The notes under the pieces: model-generated | What the model saw: only the letters and a program-made list of their open reading frames with translations | Told to the model about the DNA's origin: nothing | Databases searched by the model: none | Shown here: one piece after another, positions 33,587 through 42,831 of the stretch | Position numbering within the stretch: the stretch's first letter is position 1 | Layout of the letters: every line of letters begins with the position of its first letter | Made by a program: the position numbers and the translations under genes | Assembly (NCBI GenBank): GCA_016795065.1 | Contig: JAEUIU010000020.1 | Span: forward strand, 1 to 64,000 | DNA from: Phycisphaerae bacterium | GTDB taxonomy: Bacteria; Planctomycetota; Phycisphaerae; Phycisphaerales; SM1A02 | Direction of reading: 5' to 3' | Length of the DNA stretch: 64,000 bases

Positions 33587-35876
33587 AAGCGAGGGCAACG
33601 GCCCCTCCTACGCACGTGTGAGGGAGGTCTTCCTCGCGGTCGAAGATCTGTCCGGACCCGACCTCCATCGCGAGGTCGGGCGACTTTGCGGTTCGGACGA
33701 CCGACTGCGCACGAAGGTGCTGCGGATGCTCGACGGCGCCGCACGGGCGTCGACCTTCCTTCTTGAGCCTGCAACGCTTGATGGGGTGCCGATGCTCGCC
33801 GATCCGCTCCCGCCGCCGGAGACGATCGGCGCCTACCGGATCAACGAACTGTTAGGTGAAGGCGGATTCGGCAGCGTCTATCGGGCTCGGCAGGAAGTGC
33901 CCATTCGCCGCGACGTCGCGATCAAGATCATCAAGCCGGGCATGGATACGCGAAGCGTCATCGCCCGCTTCGAGGCCGAGCGGCAGACGCTCGCCCTTCT
34001 GCATCACCCCAACATCGCCCAGGTGTTCGAGGCAGGCGCGACCCCGGAGGGCCGGCCGTACTTCGTGATGGAGCTGATCCCGGGTGAGCCGATCACGCGC
34101 TATTGCGATCACCGGCGTCTGACGATCGAGGAGAGGCTGGTGATCTTCTGTGAGGTCTGCCGGGCCATTGAGCACGCCCACCAGAAGGGCGTGATCCATC
34201 GCGATCTCAAGCCCTCGAACATCCTCGTCCAGGACGAGTCTGGGCATCCGGTGGTGAAGGTCATCGATTTCGGCATCGCCAAAGCGATCGAACCGTTCGC
34301 CGCTGATGCCACACGACTGACGGTGAACGCCCAGATCGTTGGCACGCCCGATTACATGAGCCCGGAGCAGCTTGACGGCGGTGGCGCCGATACGCGCGTC
34401 GACATCTACGCCCTTGGGGTTCTCCTGTTCGAACTCCTCACCTCGTTCACGCCCCTCGGGCTCGCCTCGCGCGAGCGATCGTCGCTGTCGCTCCTGATGC
34501 GGGCCATCCGCGAAGAGATCCCAAAGCGCCCGTCGGCGCGACTCGGACAGCTCGAGCAGTCCGCGGCGGAGATCGCCCGGCTGCGAAGTACGGAGCCACG
34601 TCGCCTGCGGGCACGCATCGAGGGAGATCTTGACTGGATCGTTTTGAAGGCAATCGAGAAGGAGCGCGAACGACGATACGACTCGGTCGGGGCCCTCGCC
34701 TCGGACATCCTGCATCACCTCGCCCAGGAGCCCGTTTCGGCCGCGCGGCCCGGTGCGTGGTACACCGCCGGCAAGTTCGTGCGGCGCCATCGTCTGGCCG
34801 TTGCCGCGGTGAGTGCCGTTGTCGCTGCGCTCGCGATCGGCCTGACGTTGACGGCGGCCGCGCTCACTCGGGCGATGCGTGCCGAGTCGGAGTTGCGGCT
34901 TGCCCATGACCAGGCGGTGGCGGTAAATGACTTTCTTGTGGATGACCTTCTGGGCGCCGCAAACACCAGTCGTGCCGGCCACACGGTGACGGTCGTAGAG
35001 GCGATGAAGGGTGGCCTTCCACATGTGGATCAGCGATTCGCGGCCAAACCGGCAGTTGGGGCAAGGGTGAAGTACGCGATCGGAAGCGTCTTCCGCGACA
35101 TTGGCCTGCTGGAGGAGTCGGTGCCTCCGCTCAAGGCGTCCGTCGAGGCCCTCGAGCGCGAGCTCGGCCCGAGTCACGCGAACACGATCGACGCCAAGAT
35201 TGCGTTAGGCGATGCGCTGCGCGAGCTGGGACGGGACGAAGAGGCAGAGGCGATGCTGCGGCCAGCCGTCGCTGTGATGGAATTGACGAGTGGTCCGGAC
35301 GATCCGCGAACGCTGCGAATCAAGGGAAGCCTCGGCGAAGTGCTTCAGAAGCGAGGCCGCCACGACGAGGCCGATGCGCTCCTCAGAGAGACGATCGAGC
35401 GGATGGTTCGCGTTCTTGAGCCGAGCGAGGAGTCGCTGCTTGCCGCACGGATGTCGCTGGTCGCGAGTCTCGGCGCCCAGGCCCGCGACAGCGAGGCGCT
35501 GCCGTACTCACAGGCGGTGCTTGACCAGGCGAAGGCGTCGTTCTCGCCGACGCATCCAGCGGTGTTGGCGGCAATGAACAACCACGCGGCGATGCTTTCG
35601 AACTTGAAGCGGTACGCCGATGCGGAACCAATCTACCGTGACCTGCTCTCGGCTGTGGAGGGCTCGCTGCCAGCCGGCCACTGGCAGATCGCGGTGACGC
35701 GCTTTTCGCTGGGTCACGCGATCGGTGAGGCCGGCCGGGCCGGCGACGCGATACCCCTGATCGAAAGGGCGATCGTCGAGGCGACGGCGGCGCTTGGGCC
35801 GGAGCATGATCTCGTGAAGCGCATGACGGCGGAGCGCGATGGGTATCGGCACAGGCTTGAGGGCGCGACGCCCTAA
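33579..35876 (+). CDS. Ser/Thr protein kinase with transmembrane helix and TPR region
   Basis: The 765-residue protein has a Hanks-type kinase domain (residues about 85-370): GEGGFGSVYRA, the VAIKIIK lysine, HRDLKPSN near 207, DFGIAKA, and GTPDYMSPEQ. A juxtamembrane segment, one transmembrane helix (about 407-427) and TPR-like repeats (about 520-740; e.g. ALGDALRELGRDEEAEAMLR) follow. The short N-terminal helical region (VREVFLAVEDLSG) is shared with the kinase at 38481. It overlaps the ECF sigma gene by 8 nt and is the likely regulator of that sigma factor. A bidirectional terminator follows. Confidence 0.93.
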   Translation: MAESEGNGPSYARVREVFLAVEDLSGPDLHREVGRLCGSDDRLRTKVLRMLDGAARASTFLLEPATLDGVPMLADPLPPPETIGAYRINELLGEGGFGSVYRARQEVPIRRDVAIKIIKPGMDTRSVIARFEAERQTLALLHHPNIAQVFEAGATPEGRPYFVMELIPGEPITRYCDHRRLTIEERLVIFCEVCRAIEHAHQKGVIHRDLKPSNILVQDESGHPVVKVIDFGIAKAIEPFAADATRLTVNAQIVGTPDYMSPEQLDGGGADTRVDIYALGVLLFELLTSFTPLGLASRERSSLSLLMRAIREEIPKRPSARLGQLEQSAAEIARLRSTEPRRLRARIEGDLDWIVLKAIEKERERRYDSVGALASDILHHLAQEPVSAARPGAWYTAGKFVRRHRLAVAAVSAVVAALAIGLTLTAAALTRAMRAESELRLAHDQAVAVNDFLVDDLLGAANTSRAGHTVTVVEAMKGGLPHVDQRFAAKPAVGARVKYAIGSVFRDIGLLEESVPPLKASVEALERELGPSHANTIDAKIALGDALRELGRDEEAEAMLRPAVAVMELTSGPDDPRTLRIKGSLGEVLQKRGRHDEADALLRETIERMVRVLEPSEESLLAARMSLVASLGAQARDSEALPYSQAVLDQAKASFSPTHPAVLAAMNNHAAMLSNLKRYADAEPIYRDLLSAVEGSLPAGHWQIAVTRFSLGHAIGEAGRAGDAIPLIERAIVEATAALGPEHDLVKRMTAERDGYRHRLEGATP

Positions 35877-35900
35877 CGCGAAGGGACCGACCCACTGCGC

Positions 35901-35938
35901 AACGACACGGGCGGCGCTGGCGCGCCGCCCGTGTCGTT
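35901..35938. terminator. Bidirectional terminator between kinase and lectin genes
   Basis: A perfect 16-bp stem (AACGACACGGGCGGCG / CGCCGCCCGTGTCGTT) with a 6-nt loop, AA on one side and TT on the other, separates two convergent genes. Confidence 0.85.
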
Positions 35939-35968
35939 CTCAAGATCGACTGCTGAGTGTTGGGCCGA

Positions 35969-37504
35969 TCAGCCACCACACTGGCAGGCGAAGTTGCATT
36001 GGTTCGCCGCCTCACCTGCGCAGATGGAGTCCCATTGGTTGTTGCAGCAGAAGGGATCCAATTCGCAGACGCATGCCGAACAGCCTGGCTGGTCAGAGCC
36101 GACGGTCAGGTGGGCGAAACAAGCATTGCTGGAGGGGCACGGTCCCCAAGACCCAAGGAGAATGGCAAGGTCGGCGGCATCCACGGTCGCGTCATGGTTG
36201 AGGTCCGCGATCGTTCCGGGTTGTCCCCAAGCTCCGAGGAGAACAGCAAGGTCTGAGCCGTTCGTCGAGCCGGTTCCATCGAGGTCACCTGCGCATGGCA
36301 CTTCGATGATTGCATGGGTCAGGAAGGTGGAGGTCGAATCGTTCCACTTGCCTTCGGCGGCGCCGTTGAAGATCATCATGCCGAAGTCTTCATTGTTGGC
36401 GTTGTTCGGCTCGCCACGGTTCCAGTTCGTGTACTCGGTCGGAGTCAGGTCCGTCCACTCGAACGCGTTCTCGTACCGCTGGTCGTGGAGACCGATCCAG
36501 GCCGAAGTCACCTCAGCGAACGTCGTGAAGTTCGCCCGGGTCCACTCGTTCTCAGCGGCCGTCTCCAGGGAGACGAGGTTGCCGCCCATCGAAAGGGCGA
36601 GTCGCTCGGCCGAGAGCCAGGAGGTCTTGCTCACAAGGAAGTAGCGGCTTCGTGTGGCGGGGTTGACGATTCCAGTGCTGACAAGCTGGGCGGTGCAGTA
36701 CTGGTTGGCCTCATTGACGCAAATGCTGTCCCAGGAGTTGTTGCAGCAGAAAGTATCAATCGTGCAGACCTGGTTGCAGCAGGTCTCGTCATCACAGCCG
36801 GGGCCGTGCGTGCTGAAGCACGAGCCGCCGGAACCGCATGTTGCGATCGACCTCTCGCCGACACCCGGCAGGAACGCAAGCTTGCTGATGTCGTTCCACA
36901 GCCCGCTGCCGGCGCCCATCTCGACGGCATCCTCGTTCCCGAAGTTGTTTGGTTCACCCGGTGCCCAGTGGAGGTAGCTCAGGGGAGATCCGTCGTCCCA
37001 CACGAAGACGCCCTCGTTGGTCAGGTCATTGAGTCCGATGAATGCAGCGGAGAGCGGGTTGGAGCCTCCCACGAGAAGCGCGCGGCGCATCCACTCGTTT
37101 TCGGTGCCACTCGAGATGGTCACCAGATTCAATCCTTGGCTCGCCAGAAGGCCGGCCACGGCGGCCCGTCCACTGGGCGAGGTGATCCAATACTTGTGGC
37201 CGTTCAGGGGATTGAGCACGGGTCCGCCGACGATCGTCGGAGGCGTGCACATGTCCTTTGCCTCACCCACGCAGAGCTCGTCCCACTCGTTATTGCAGCA
37301 GTACGGATCCTCATAGCAGACCAACTCACAACAGTTGACATCGTTGCACCCCGGCGTGTCGTGGGCCGAGTAGCACGACGGCGCCGACCCGCATTGGGCG
37401 CTGGCGACCGAGGCCAGGAGCGCGGCGGCCACACCGGCGAACAGTGAATTCATGGCGGTGACGGAAGGGGTGGTGAACTGGGACGGAACGAGAATGCGAC
37501 GCAT
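35969..37504 (-). CDS. Secreted protein with two C-type lectin domains, three Cys-rich repeats and dockerin-like repeats
   Basis: The 511-residue product has a signal peptide (MNSLFAGVAAALLASVASA after residue 17). Its order is: Cys-rich repeat 1 (about 38-86), C-type lectin 1 (about 97-220; HWAPGEPNNFGNED then LWNDI), Cys-rich repeat 2 (about 226-268), C-type lectin 2 (about 280-405; WNRGEPNNANNED then KWND), two dockerin-like EF-hands (about 408-452; LDGTGSTNGSDLAVLLGAWG), and Cys-rich repeat 3 (about 460-505). EPN and WND motifs suggest Ca2+-dependent mannose-type binding. ATG 37504 or 37453 could be the start; neither has a Shine-Dalgarno. It lies between two sigma/kinase modules. Confidence 0.88.
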   Translation of the reverse strand: MRRILVPSQFTTPSVTAMNSLFAGVAAALLASVASAQCGSAPSCYSAHDTPGCNDVNCCELVCYEDPYCCNNEWDELCVGEAKDMCTPPTIVGGPVLNPLNGHKYWITSPSGRAAVAGLLASQGLNLVTISSGTENEWMRRALLVGGSNPLSAAFIGLNDLTNEGVFVWDDGSPLSYLHWAPGEPNNFGNEDAVEMGAGSGLWNDISKLAFLPGVGERSIATCGSGGSCFSTHGPGCDDETCCNQVCTIDTFCCNNSWDSICVNEANQYCTAQLVSTGIVNPATRSRYFLVSKTSWLSAERLALSMGGNLVSLETAAENEWTRANFTTFAEVTSAWIGLHDQRYENAFEWTDLTPTEYTNWNRGEPNNANNEDFGMMIFNGAAEGKWNDSTSTFLTHAIIEVPCAGDLDGTGSTNGSDLAVLLGAWGQPGTIADLNHDATVDAADLAILLGSWGPCPSSNACFAHLTVGSDQPGCSACVCELDPFCCNNQWDSICAGEAANQCNFACQCGG

Positions 37505-37806
37505 GGGCTAGTGGCCTTTCTTGGGTGTCGATTCGATGGCGACGGTTCGGAATGGGGTGTCCGTGGGACGTGGGCGTTGCAGGAGGTTCGACAACGCCCA
37601 CGCCCCCGAGACGCCTGACAGTGCGCGAGGACTGGTTGATTCACCGGGCTCTCTTCTTCCCGGGCACTCCCAATGCGACGCCGATGTCACCTATGGTCCA
37701 TGTTTCGGCAAGATTTTCTGGCTCGGTCGGTACCATGGGCTGCCGGGCGGTCACGCAGCCTTGGCTCTCGCGTATGTCGCTCGCTTGACCATTCCCCTCA
37801 ACCTCC
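37505..37806. other. Divergent intergenic region between lectin and ECF sigma genes
   Basis: These 302 bases contain no convincing gene. They hold a leader hairpin for the lectin gene (37570-37601). No confident sigma70 promoter was found, which fits control by an alternative sigma factor. Confidence 0.4.
37570..37601 (-). repeat. Hairpin in the leader of the lectin gene
   Basis: GTGGGCGTTG and CAACGCCCAC form a perfect 10-bp stem with a 12-nt loop, 66-97 nt upstream of the start at 37504. No T-tract follows on the minus strand. Confidence 0.55.
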
Positions 37807-38451
37807 ATGAACGCCTCCGAAGGGAATCGCCAGGACCCGGCAGGGAATCACCCCGACAACACCCAAGGGTCCTCCTCGGCTCCCCAAGGTGACGTCACCC
37901 GCCTCCTCCGGGCGATCGGGGCGGGTGATCACCACGCTCCCGACGACCTGCTTCCTTTGGTCTATGAGGAGCTTCGTAAGCTTGCCGCCCAGCGGCTCGA
38001 GCGCGAGAGGCCCGGACAGACGCTTCAGGCGACGGCCTTGGTGCACGAGGCCTATCTCCGCCTGGTCGGCGACGGGGATACCTCGTGGGAGAACAAGGCT
38101 CACTTTTTCGGAGCCGCGGCCTTGGCCATGCGACGGATCCTCGTCGATCGGGCGAGGCGGCTGGGCCGCGATCGCCATGGCGGCGGTAAGCGGCCGATAT
38201 CGCTTGCCGAGATCGACGTGGCCGGCGTCAATGAATCAGGGCACGATTCCGTCGATTTCGTGGCCCTCGACGAGGCCCTGCGTCGCATGGAGGCGGAAGA
38301 CGAGCGGATGGCCCGCGTGGTCATGCTCCGCTACTTCGCCGGATTCTCCATCGAGGAGACCGCGGAAGCGCTCGGCATGTCGCCGACCAGCGTCAAGCGA
38401 GAATGGAGCTGCGCCCGGGCGTGGCTCTACGACGAGTTGGGCGGCGAGTAG
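37807..38451 (+). CDS. ECF-type sigma factor, paralogue of 33029-33586
   Basis: The 214-residue protein aligns along its length with the sigma factor at 33029: LLPLVYEELRKLAAQRLERE, ATALVHEAYLRLVGDG, HFFGAAALAMRRILVDRARR and YFAGFSIEETAEALGMSPTS followed by VKREWSCARAWLYDEL. Its N-terminus is about 28 residues longer and polar. It lies 29 nt upstream of a paralogous Ser/Thr kinase, so the whole sigma/kinase module was duplicated. The DNA-binding helix differs at several residues, suggesting different or partly overlapping target promoters. Confidence 0.92.
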   Translation: MNASEGNRQDPAGNHPDNTQGSSSAPQGDVTRLLRAIGAGDHHAPDDLLPLVYEELRKLAAQRLERERPGQTLQATALVHEAYLRLVGDGDTSWENKAHFFGAAALAMRRILVDRARRLGRDRHGGGKRPISLAEIDVAGVNESGHDSVDFVALDEALRRMEAEDERMARVVMLRYFAGFSIEETAEALGMSPTSVKREWSCARAWLYDELGGE

Positions 38452-38480
38452 GACCACGATCGGCGGGGCACTGAGACACC

Positions 38481-41213
38481 ATGAACGAACGGAACTCGGC
38501 ATCGTCGTCGTTGGCCCGGGTGAAAGAGGTCTTCCTAGCCATCGTCGAGCTGAAGGATGTCGCCCGCGACGCCGAGATTGCCCGGCTCTGTGGGGATGAC
38601 CTCGAACTGCGCGACAAGGTCGTGCGCATGCTCGGCCGGCACTCCGTCGAAGGCGGATTCCTTGAGGCGCCAGCCGCCATCCTGGTACCTGCCACCGGCA
38701 CCACGAGCGGGCTCGAACCGATGCCCGAACGGATCGGGTCCTACGCGATCATTGACCTCCTGGGTGAGGGCGGCTTCGGCAGCGTCTACCGGGCAAGGCA
38801 AGAAGTTCCAATTCGCCGCGAGGTCGCCCTGAAGGTGATCCGGCGAGGAATGGACTCGCGGAGTGTCATTGCCCGCTTCGAGGCGGAGCGGCAGACCCTC
38901 GCCCTTCTTTCCCATCCCAACATCGCCCGGGTCATCGATGCCGGTCAGACCGACGACGGTCGCCCCTATTTCGTGATGGAACTGATCGAGGGAGTTCCGA
39001 TCACGAGGTATTGCGATCAGGAGCGCCTTCCGATCGAGCGGAGGCTGCGGCTTTTCATGGATGTCTGCCGAGCGGTCGAGCACGCCCATCAGAAGGGCGT
39101 CATTCACCGTGACATCAAGCCATCCAACGTCATGGTCCAGGCGACTGGCGGACGAGTCGATGCGAAGGTCATCGACTTTGGCATCGCCAAGGCGATCGAA
39201 CCGATGGGGGCAGGCTCCGGAACCGAGGCGCGTCTCACCATGGAGGCCCAACTTCTCGGCACTCCAGACTACATGAGTCCCGAACAGGTCGACTCGGAGC
39301 TTGGCGATGTCGACACGCGGGTAGATATCTACGCGCTCGGGACGCTTCTGTATGAGCTCCTCGCGGGAGTGACTCCCTTGGGAATCGCTCGGCGAAGCGG
39401 ATCCTCGCTGCCGGCGACGATGCGACTGATTCGCGAGGTCGACCCTCCACGACCCTCCCAGCGAGTGGCGAATCTGGGCGACGAGGCTGCTGAAATCGCC
39501 GCGTTGCGAGCGACCGACCCGCGCAGGCACCGAGCTGCGGTCACGGGCGACCTCGACTGGATCGTCATGCGGGCGATCGACAAGGAACGTACCCGCCGTT
39601 ACGACTCGGTCGGTTCGCTGGTCGCGGATGTCCAACGCCATCTGGCCAATGAGCCGATTCTCGCGGCGCGGCCGGGCCCTTGGTATGTGACCCGTAAGTT
39701 CGTTCGTCGCCACCGCGTCGCCGTCGCGAGTTCGGTGCTCCTTTTCATCAGCCTGATGGTGGGGCTGGGCGCAACGCTTCTTGCCCTCTCCCGCGCCGTG
39801 AGCGCCGAAGCTCAGGCAACGCTCGCCCGGGATGATCTTGCAACGGTGAATGACTTCCTCGTCGAGGATCTCCTCACCATGGCTCGTCCGGAGAGGGGTG
39901 GCCACAAGACAACGATCGTCGAAGCGATGGGGAACGCGATCACCCTGGTCGACCGGCGTTTCGCGACCCAGCCGATCCTGGCAGCGCGGGTGCGGGCGGT
40001 CATGGCGAGTGCCTATCGTGCTCTCGGGCTCCGTGACGTCGCCCTAGCGACCGTCGAACCGGCCGAGCGGATTCTCCTGGAACAACTGGGACCGGATGAT
40101 CCGCTGACGCTCGATGTCACGCTGATCCGCTCAAGCGCACTGAGTGACCTCGGCCGTTTGGAGGAGGCCGAGAGCGTGCTTCGCGACGCCGATGAACGTG
40201 CTCGTGCGGCCTTCGGCCTGGATCACCCCGCTACTCTCTCGGTTCGCTCCCATCTTGGCGAGCTCCTCCAGAAGATGGGAAAGCACGGGGAAGCGGACCC
40301 GATCCTCATCGACGCAATCGAAAGGCTGCGACGCCTTCGCCCAGATGATGACGCCAGCGTCCTGACTCCTGCACTTTCTCTTGTGGCGAGCCTCGGCGCG
40401 CAGAAGCGCTATGCCGAAGCGATTCCCTACTCCGAGGTGGTGCTGCGGCGGGCCAAGGCCCGCCACTCGGCGTCCGATCCCATCACGCTTGCGGCAGCCA
40501 ACAATCACGCCACGATGCTGACGAATCTCGGCCGATTCGCCGAAGCTGAGGAGACCTACCGTGCCCTGCTCGCGACGCTGACGGAATCGATGCCAGAAGG
40601 CCACTGGCAGATCGCCTTGGCGCGGCATTCCCTTGGCGTTTCCATCGAGCGGCAAGAGGGTCGACGCGCCGAGGCCACCGAACTGCTTCGCACCTCGGCC
40701 ACGGACTTGCTCGCGGCCTTAGGGCCGGATCACGCGTTCACGGAACGGGTATTCGGCGTCCTGGCCAATCATCTACGAGCTATCCAGAGTCCCGAGGAAG
40801 TCGCCGCCTTGGAGCAGGCGGTGGGCCTGCGACTTCGCGTCGCCAAGCCAGATGAACGCGACTCGGCGGTGAGGGCGGTGCGGAGCTACCTCGTTCGCGC
40901 GGCTGCAGTCCGCAACGAGTCCACACCGGTGGCACTTGGCAATCTCGAGGCCTACTGTCAGGCGATCGTCGACCGGGGCGAGGCGCCGGGAGCGAACGCT
41001 CTTTCGAACCTCGGCTGGGCGTGCCTCGACCGCAGCGACAGCGTTCGAGCCGAGCGGTTGCTCCTTCGCGCGGATCAGCTTGCCCGCACCTCTTCCGACC
41101 CCGACCTTGAGCTCCTTCGCGAGATCGCTGATCGCCTAGCCACGCTTTATGACATGGCCGGCAATCGGGAGGAGGTGAGGAAGTGGGGAGCGAAGGGGAG
41201 CGGCGGCAGGTAG
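38481..41213 (+). CDS. Ser/Thr protein kinase with transmembrane helix and long TPR region, paralogue of 33579-35876
   Basis: The 910-residue protein has the kinase core (about 85-375; GEGGFGSVYRA, VALKVI lysine, HRDIKPSN near 209, DFGIAKA, GTPDYMSPEQ), a transmembrane helix (about 412-435) and TPR-like repeats. The C-terminal part is about 145 residues longer than in the paralogue and ends in another helical repeat block (ALSNLGWACLDRSDSVRAER). The N-terminal VKEVFLAIVEL segment matches the first kinase. It is the probable partner of the ECF sigma factor 29 nt upstream. Confidence 0.93.
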   Translation: MNERNSASSSLARVKEVFLAIVELKDVARDAEIARLCGDDLELRDKVVRMLGRHSVEGGFLEAPAAILVPATGTTSGLEPMPERIGSYAIIDLLGEGGFGSVYRARQEVPIRREVALKVIRRGMDSRSVIARFEAERQTLALLSHPNIARVIDAGQTDDGRPYFVMELIEGVPITRYCDQERLPIERRLRLFMDVCRAVEHAHQKGVIHRDIKPSNVMVQATGGRVDAKVIDFGIAKAIEPMGAGSGTEARLTMEAQLLGTPDYMSPEQVDSELGDVDTRVDIYALGTLLYELLAGVTPLGIARRSGSSLPATMRLIREVDPPRPSQRVANLGDEAAEIAALRATDPRRHRAAVTGDLDWIVMRAIDKERTRRYDSVGSLVADVQRHLANEPILAARPGPWYVTRKFVRRHRVAVASSVLLFISLMVGLGATLLALSRAVSAEAQATLARDDLATVNDFLVEDLLTMARPERGGHKTTIVEAMGNAITLVDRRFATQPILAARVRAVMASAYRALGLRDVALATVEPAERILLEQLGPDDPLTLDVTLIRSSALSDLGRLEEAESVLRDADERARAAFGLDHPATLSVRSHLGELLQKMGKHGEADPILIDAIERLRRLRPDDDASVLTPALSLVASLGAQKRYAEAIPYSEVVLRRAKARHSASDPITLAAANNHATMLTNLGRFAEAEETYRALLATLTESMPEGHWQIALARHSLGVSIERQEGRRAEATELLRTSATDLLAALGPDHAFTERVFGVLANHLRAIQSPEEVAALEQAVGLRLRVAKPDERDSAVRAVRSYLVRAAAVRNESTPVALGNLEAYCQAIVDRGEAPGANALSNLGWACLDRSDSVRAERLLLRADQLARTSSDPDLELLREIADRLATLYDMAGNREEVRKWGAKGSGGR

Positions 41214-41234
41214 AGGGCAATCGGTGACAAATCG

Positions 41235-42698
41235 CTATCGCGCAAACGCGATTCGCTTACGAAGCGAATCCGGCAACGGTGTGGCCACGTTCCCGGTGTT
41301 GAGCTGATCGTGCCGATGCATGAACCAGCCGTTCGGAGCACCGTCCTTGGTCTGGGCTGCGCCGCCGAATCCGCTAAGGCACATCGCGACGCCGACACCC
41401 TCTTCCGGCTTCTGGCTGCTTCCATGTCCGACGACAAAGAAGACGTCGACCTTGCCGTCGCCGTTGAAGTCGGCGATGAGCGGAAGATGGCTGTTCATGG
41501 CGAGCTTGTGCGGGCAGAGCGGGGCGGCATCGAATTCGTAGAGGGTCGCGCCGTCGGCGCCGCGCAAGACCTTGAAGAGTCCCCGACCGTTCAGGGCGCA
41601 GAGATCCGGCCTGCCGTCGCCGTCCATGTCGGCGACGCTCACGCCGCGGGTGACCGACCAGGCGCCGATCGCCGAATCAAAAGGCATGCTCCATAGCACC
41701 GAGCCGTCGTGACCGCGGAGAACGGTGACTTTGTCGCTCGCGACAATCACCTCAGGCTTGCCGTCGCCATCGACATCGGCGATGACCGTGGGTCCCATGA
41801 TGTATCGCTCGATCGCCGCGGTCGTCCAAAGCGGCGTACCGTCCTTGCGGAAGGCATATACCTTGCCGTCGTAGGTGCCGATGGCGAAGTCCACGGCGCC
41901 GTCACCATCGACGTCTCCCACGCTTGGGCCGTGATAGAGCATCTTGCTGCCGGCCTGCACGTGCCAAAGCTCGTGGACGGCGGGGGGGGCGTCGGGCGAG
42001 CTCTTGTCGTCGGCGGCCCCATCTGCGGCAACGATTCGGCCATCGCCGTTGAAGCTCGTTGCGATGTAGTCCTCGCGGCCGTCGGCGTTAAGATCGAGGA
42101 CCACAGGGCAGCTTTGTACAGCGCCCTTGCCGACGATCTGGACGTTCCGCATGCGCGAACCGTTTCCGGCGTCGATCACATGCAGCCGGCCCTTGAAGGT
42201 CCCGACCACGACGCGTACGGCACCGTCGATCAATCCGATCCAAGGCGGCGTGTCGATGCATTCGCCGACGCCGGCCTCGTAGGTCCACCGCTTGGCTCCC
42301 GTGGCAGCATCGAACGCGATCACCTGACTGGTGTTCGACACTGGAACGACCAACTCAAGCGAACCGTCCTCGCCGAGGTCGACGAATCGACACGAGGCAT
42401 CGAGGCAGGCGTCGCCTTTCCCCGGCTGCGACGAGGCGTCGTAGGCCCAGATCTCCTGCCCATCCTTGCCGCTCAGGACACGCACCTTCGAATCGCCGAA
42501 GTAGCTGCAGAAGGCCACATCAACGATTCGATCCCCGTTGACGTCAGCGACCGCGCCGCCGCCGAAGGAGGTCGACTTCAGCGGCACGCTCCAGAGGACG
42601 CGCAGGGGCGAGGGCGTCGGCGAGTCCGCAGTGCCCAATTGCTCGCTGGGCGACTGCGTGAGGAGGCCGAGACACGACGCGCACGCGAATTGCCACAT
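41235..42698 (-). CDS. Exported FG-GAP/VCBS-repeat beta-propeller protein
   Basis: The 487-residue product starts with a weak signal-like segment ([19 protein letters not shown]) and then a series of FG-GAP/VCBS or PQQ-like blades. Typical units are [65 protein letters not shown] and [14 protein letters not shown]. The DxDGDG loops are likely Ca2+-binding. Such propellers act as extracellular adhesion or scaffold domains. The start at 42698 is supported by GAGGAG 6-8 nt upstream; the frame is open further upstream but without export signal. A perfect dyad lies in the leader. Confidence 0.85.
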   Translation of the reverse strand: MWQFACASCLGLLTQSPSEQLGTADSPTPSPLRVLWSVPLKSTSFGGGAVADVNGDRIVDVAFCSYFGDSKVRVLSGKDGQEIWAYDASSQPGKGDACLDASCRFVDLGEDGSLELVVPVSNTSQVIAFDAATGAKRWTYEAGVGECIDTPPWIGLIDGAVRVVVGTFKGRLHVIDAGNGSRMRNVQIVGKGAVQSCPVVLDLNADGREDYIATSFNGDGRIVAADGAADDKSSPDAPPAVHELWHVQAGSKMLYHGPSVGDVDGDGAVDFAIGTYDGKVYAFRKDGTPLWTTAAIERYIMGPTVIADVDGDGKPEVIVASDKVTVLRGHDGSVLWSMPFDSAIGAWSVTRGVSVADMDGDGRPDLCALNGRGLFKVLRGADGATLYEFDAAPLCPHKLAMNSHLPLIADFNGDGKVDVFFVVGHGSSQKPEEGVGVAMCLSGFGGAAQTKDGAPNGWFMHRHDQLNTGNVATPLPDSLRKRIAFAR

Positions 42699-42722
42699 GG
42701 AGGGCTCCTCACGAAAGGACCT

Positions 42723-42750
42723 GTTCGCCAAGCAAAGGCGCTTGGCGAAC
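42723..42750 (-). repeat. Perfect 11-bp inverted repeat in the leader of the FG-GAP gene
   Basis: GTTCGCCAAGC and GCTTGGCGAAC flank a 6-nt spacer, 25-52 nt upstream of the start codon. It could be an operator or an mRNA hairpin. Confidence 0.6.
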
Positions 42751-42831
42751 GATGCCGATTGTACGGCTTGGTCCTGTGTGAGCGAGCCGCGGTACGCGGC
42801 AGGCGAAGCGTCCGAAAGTTGGAGCTTGCGA

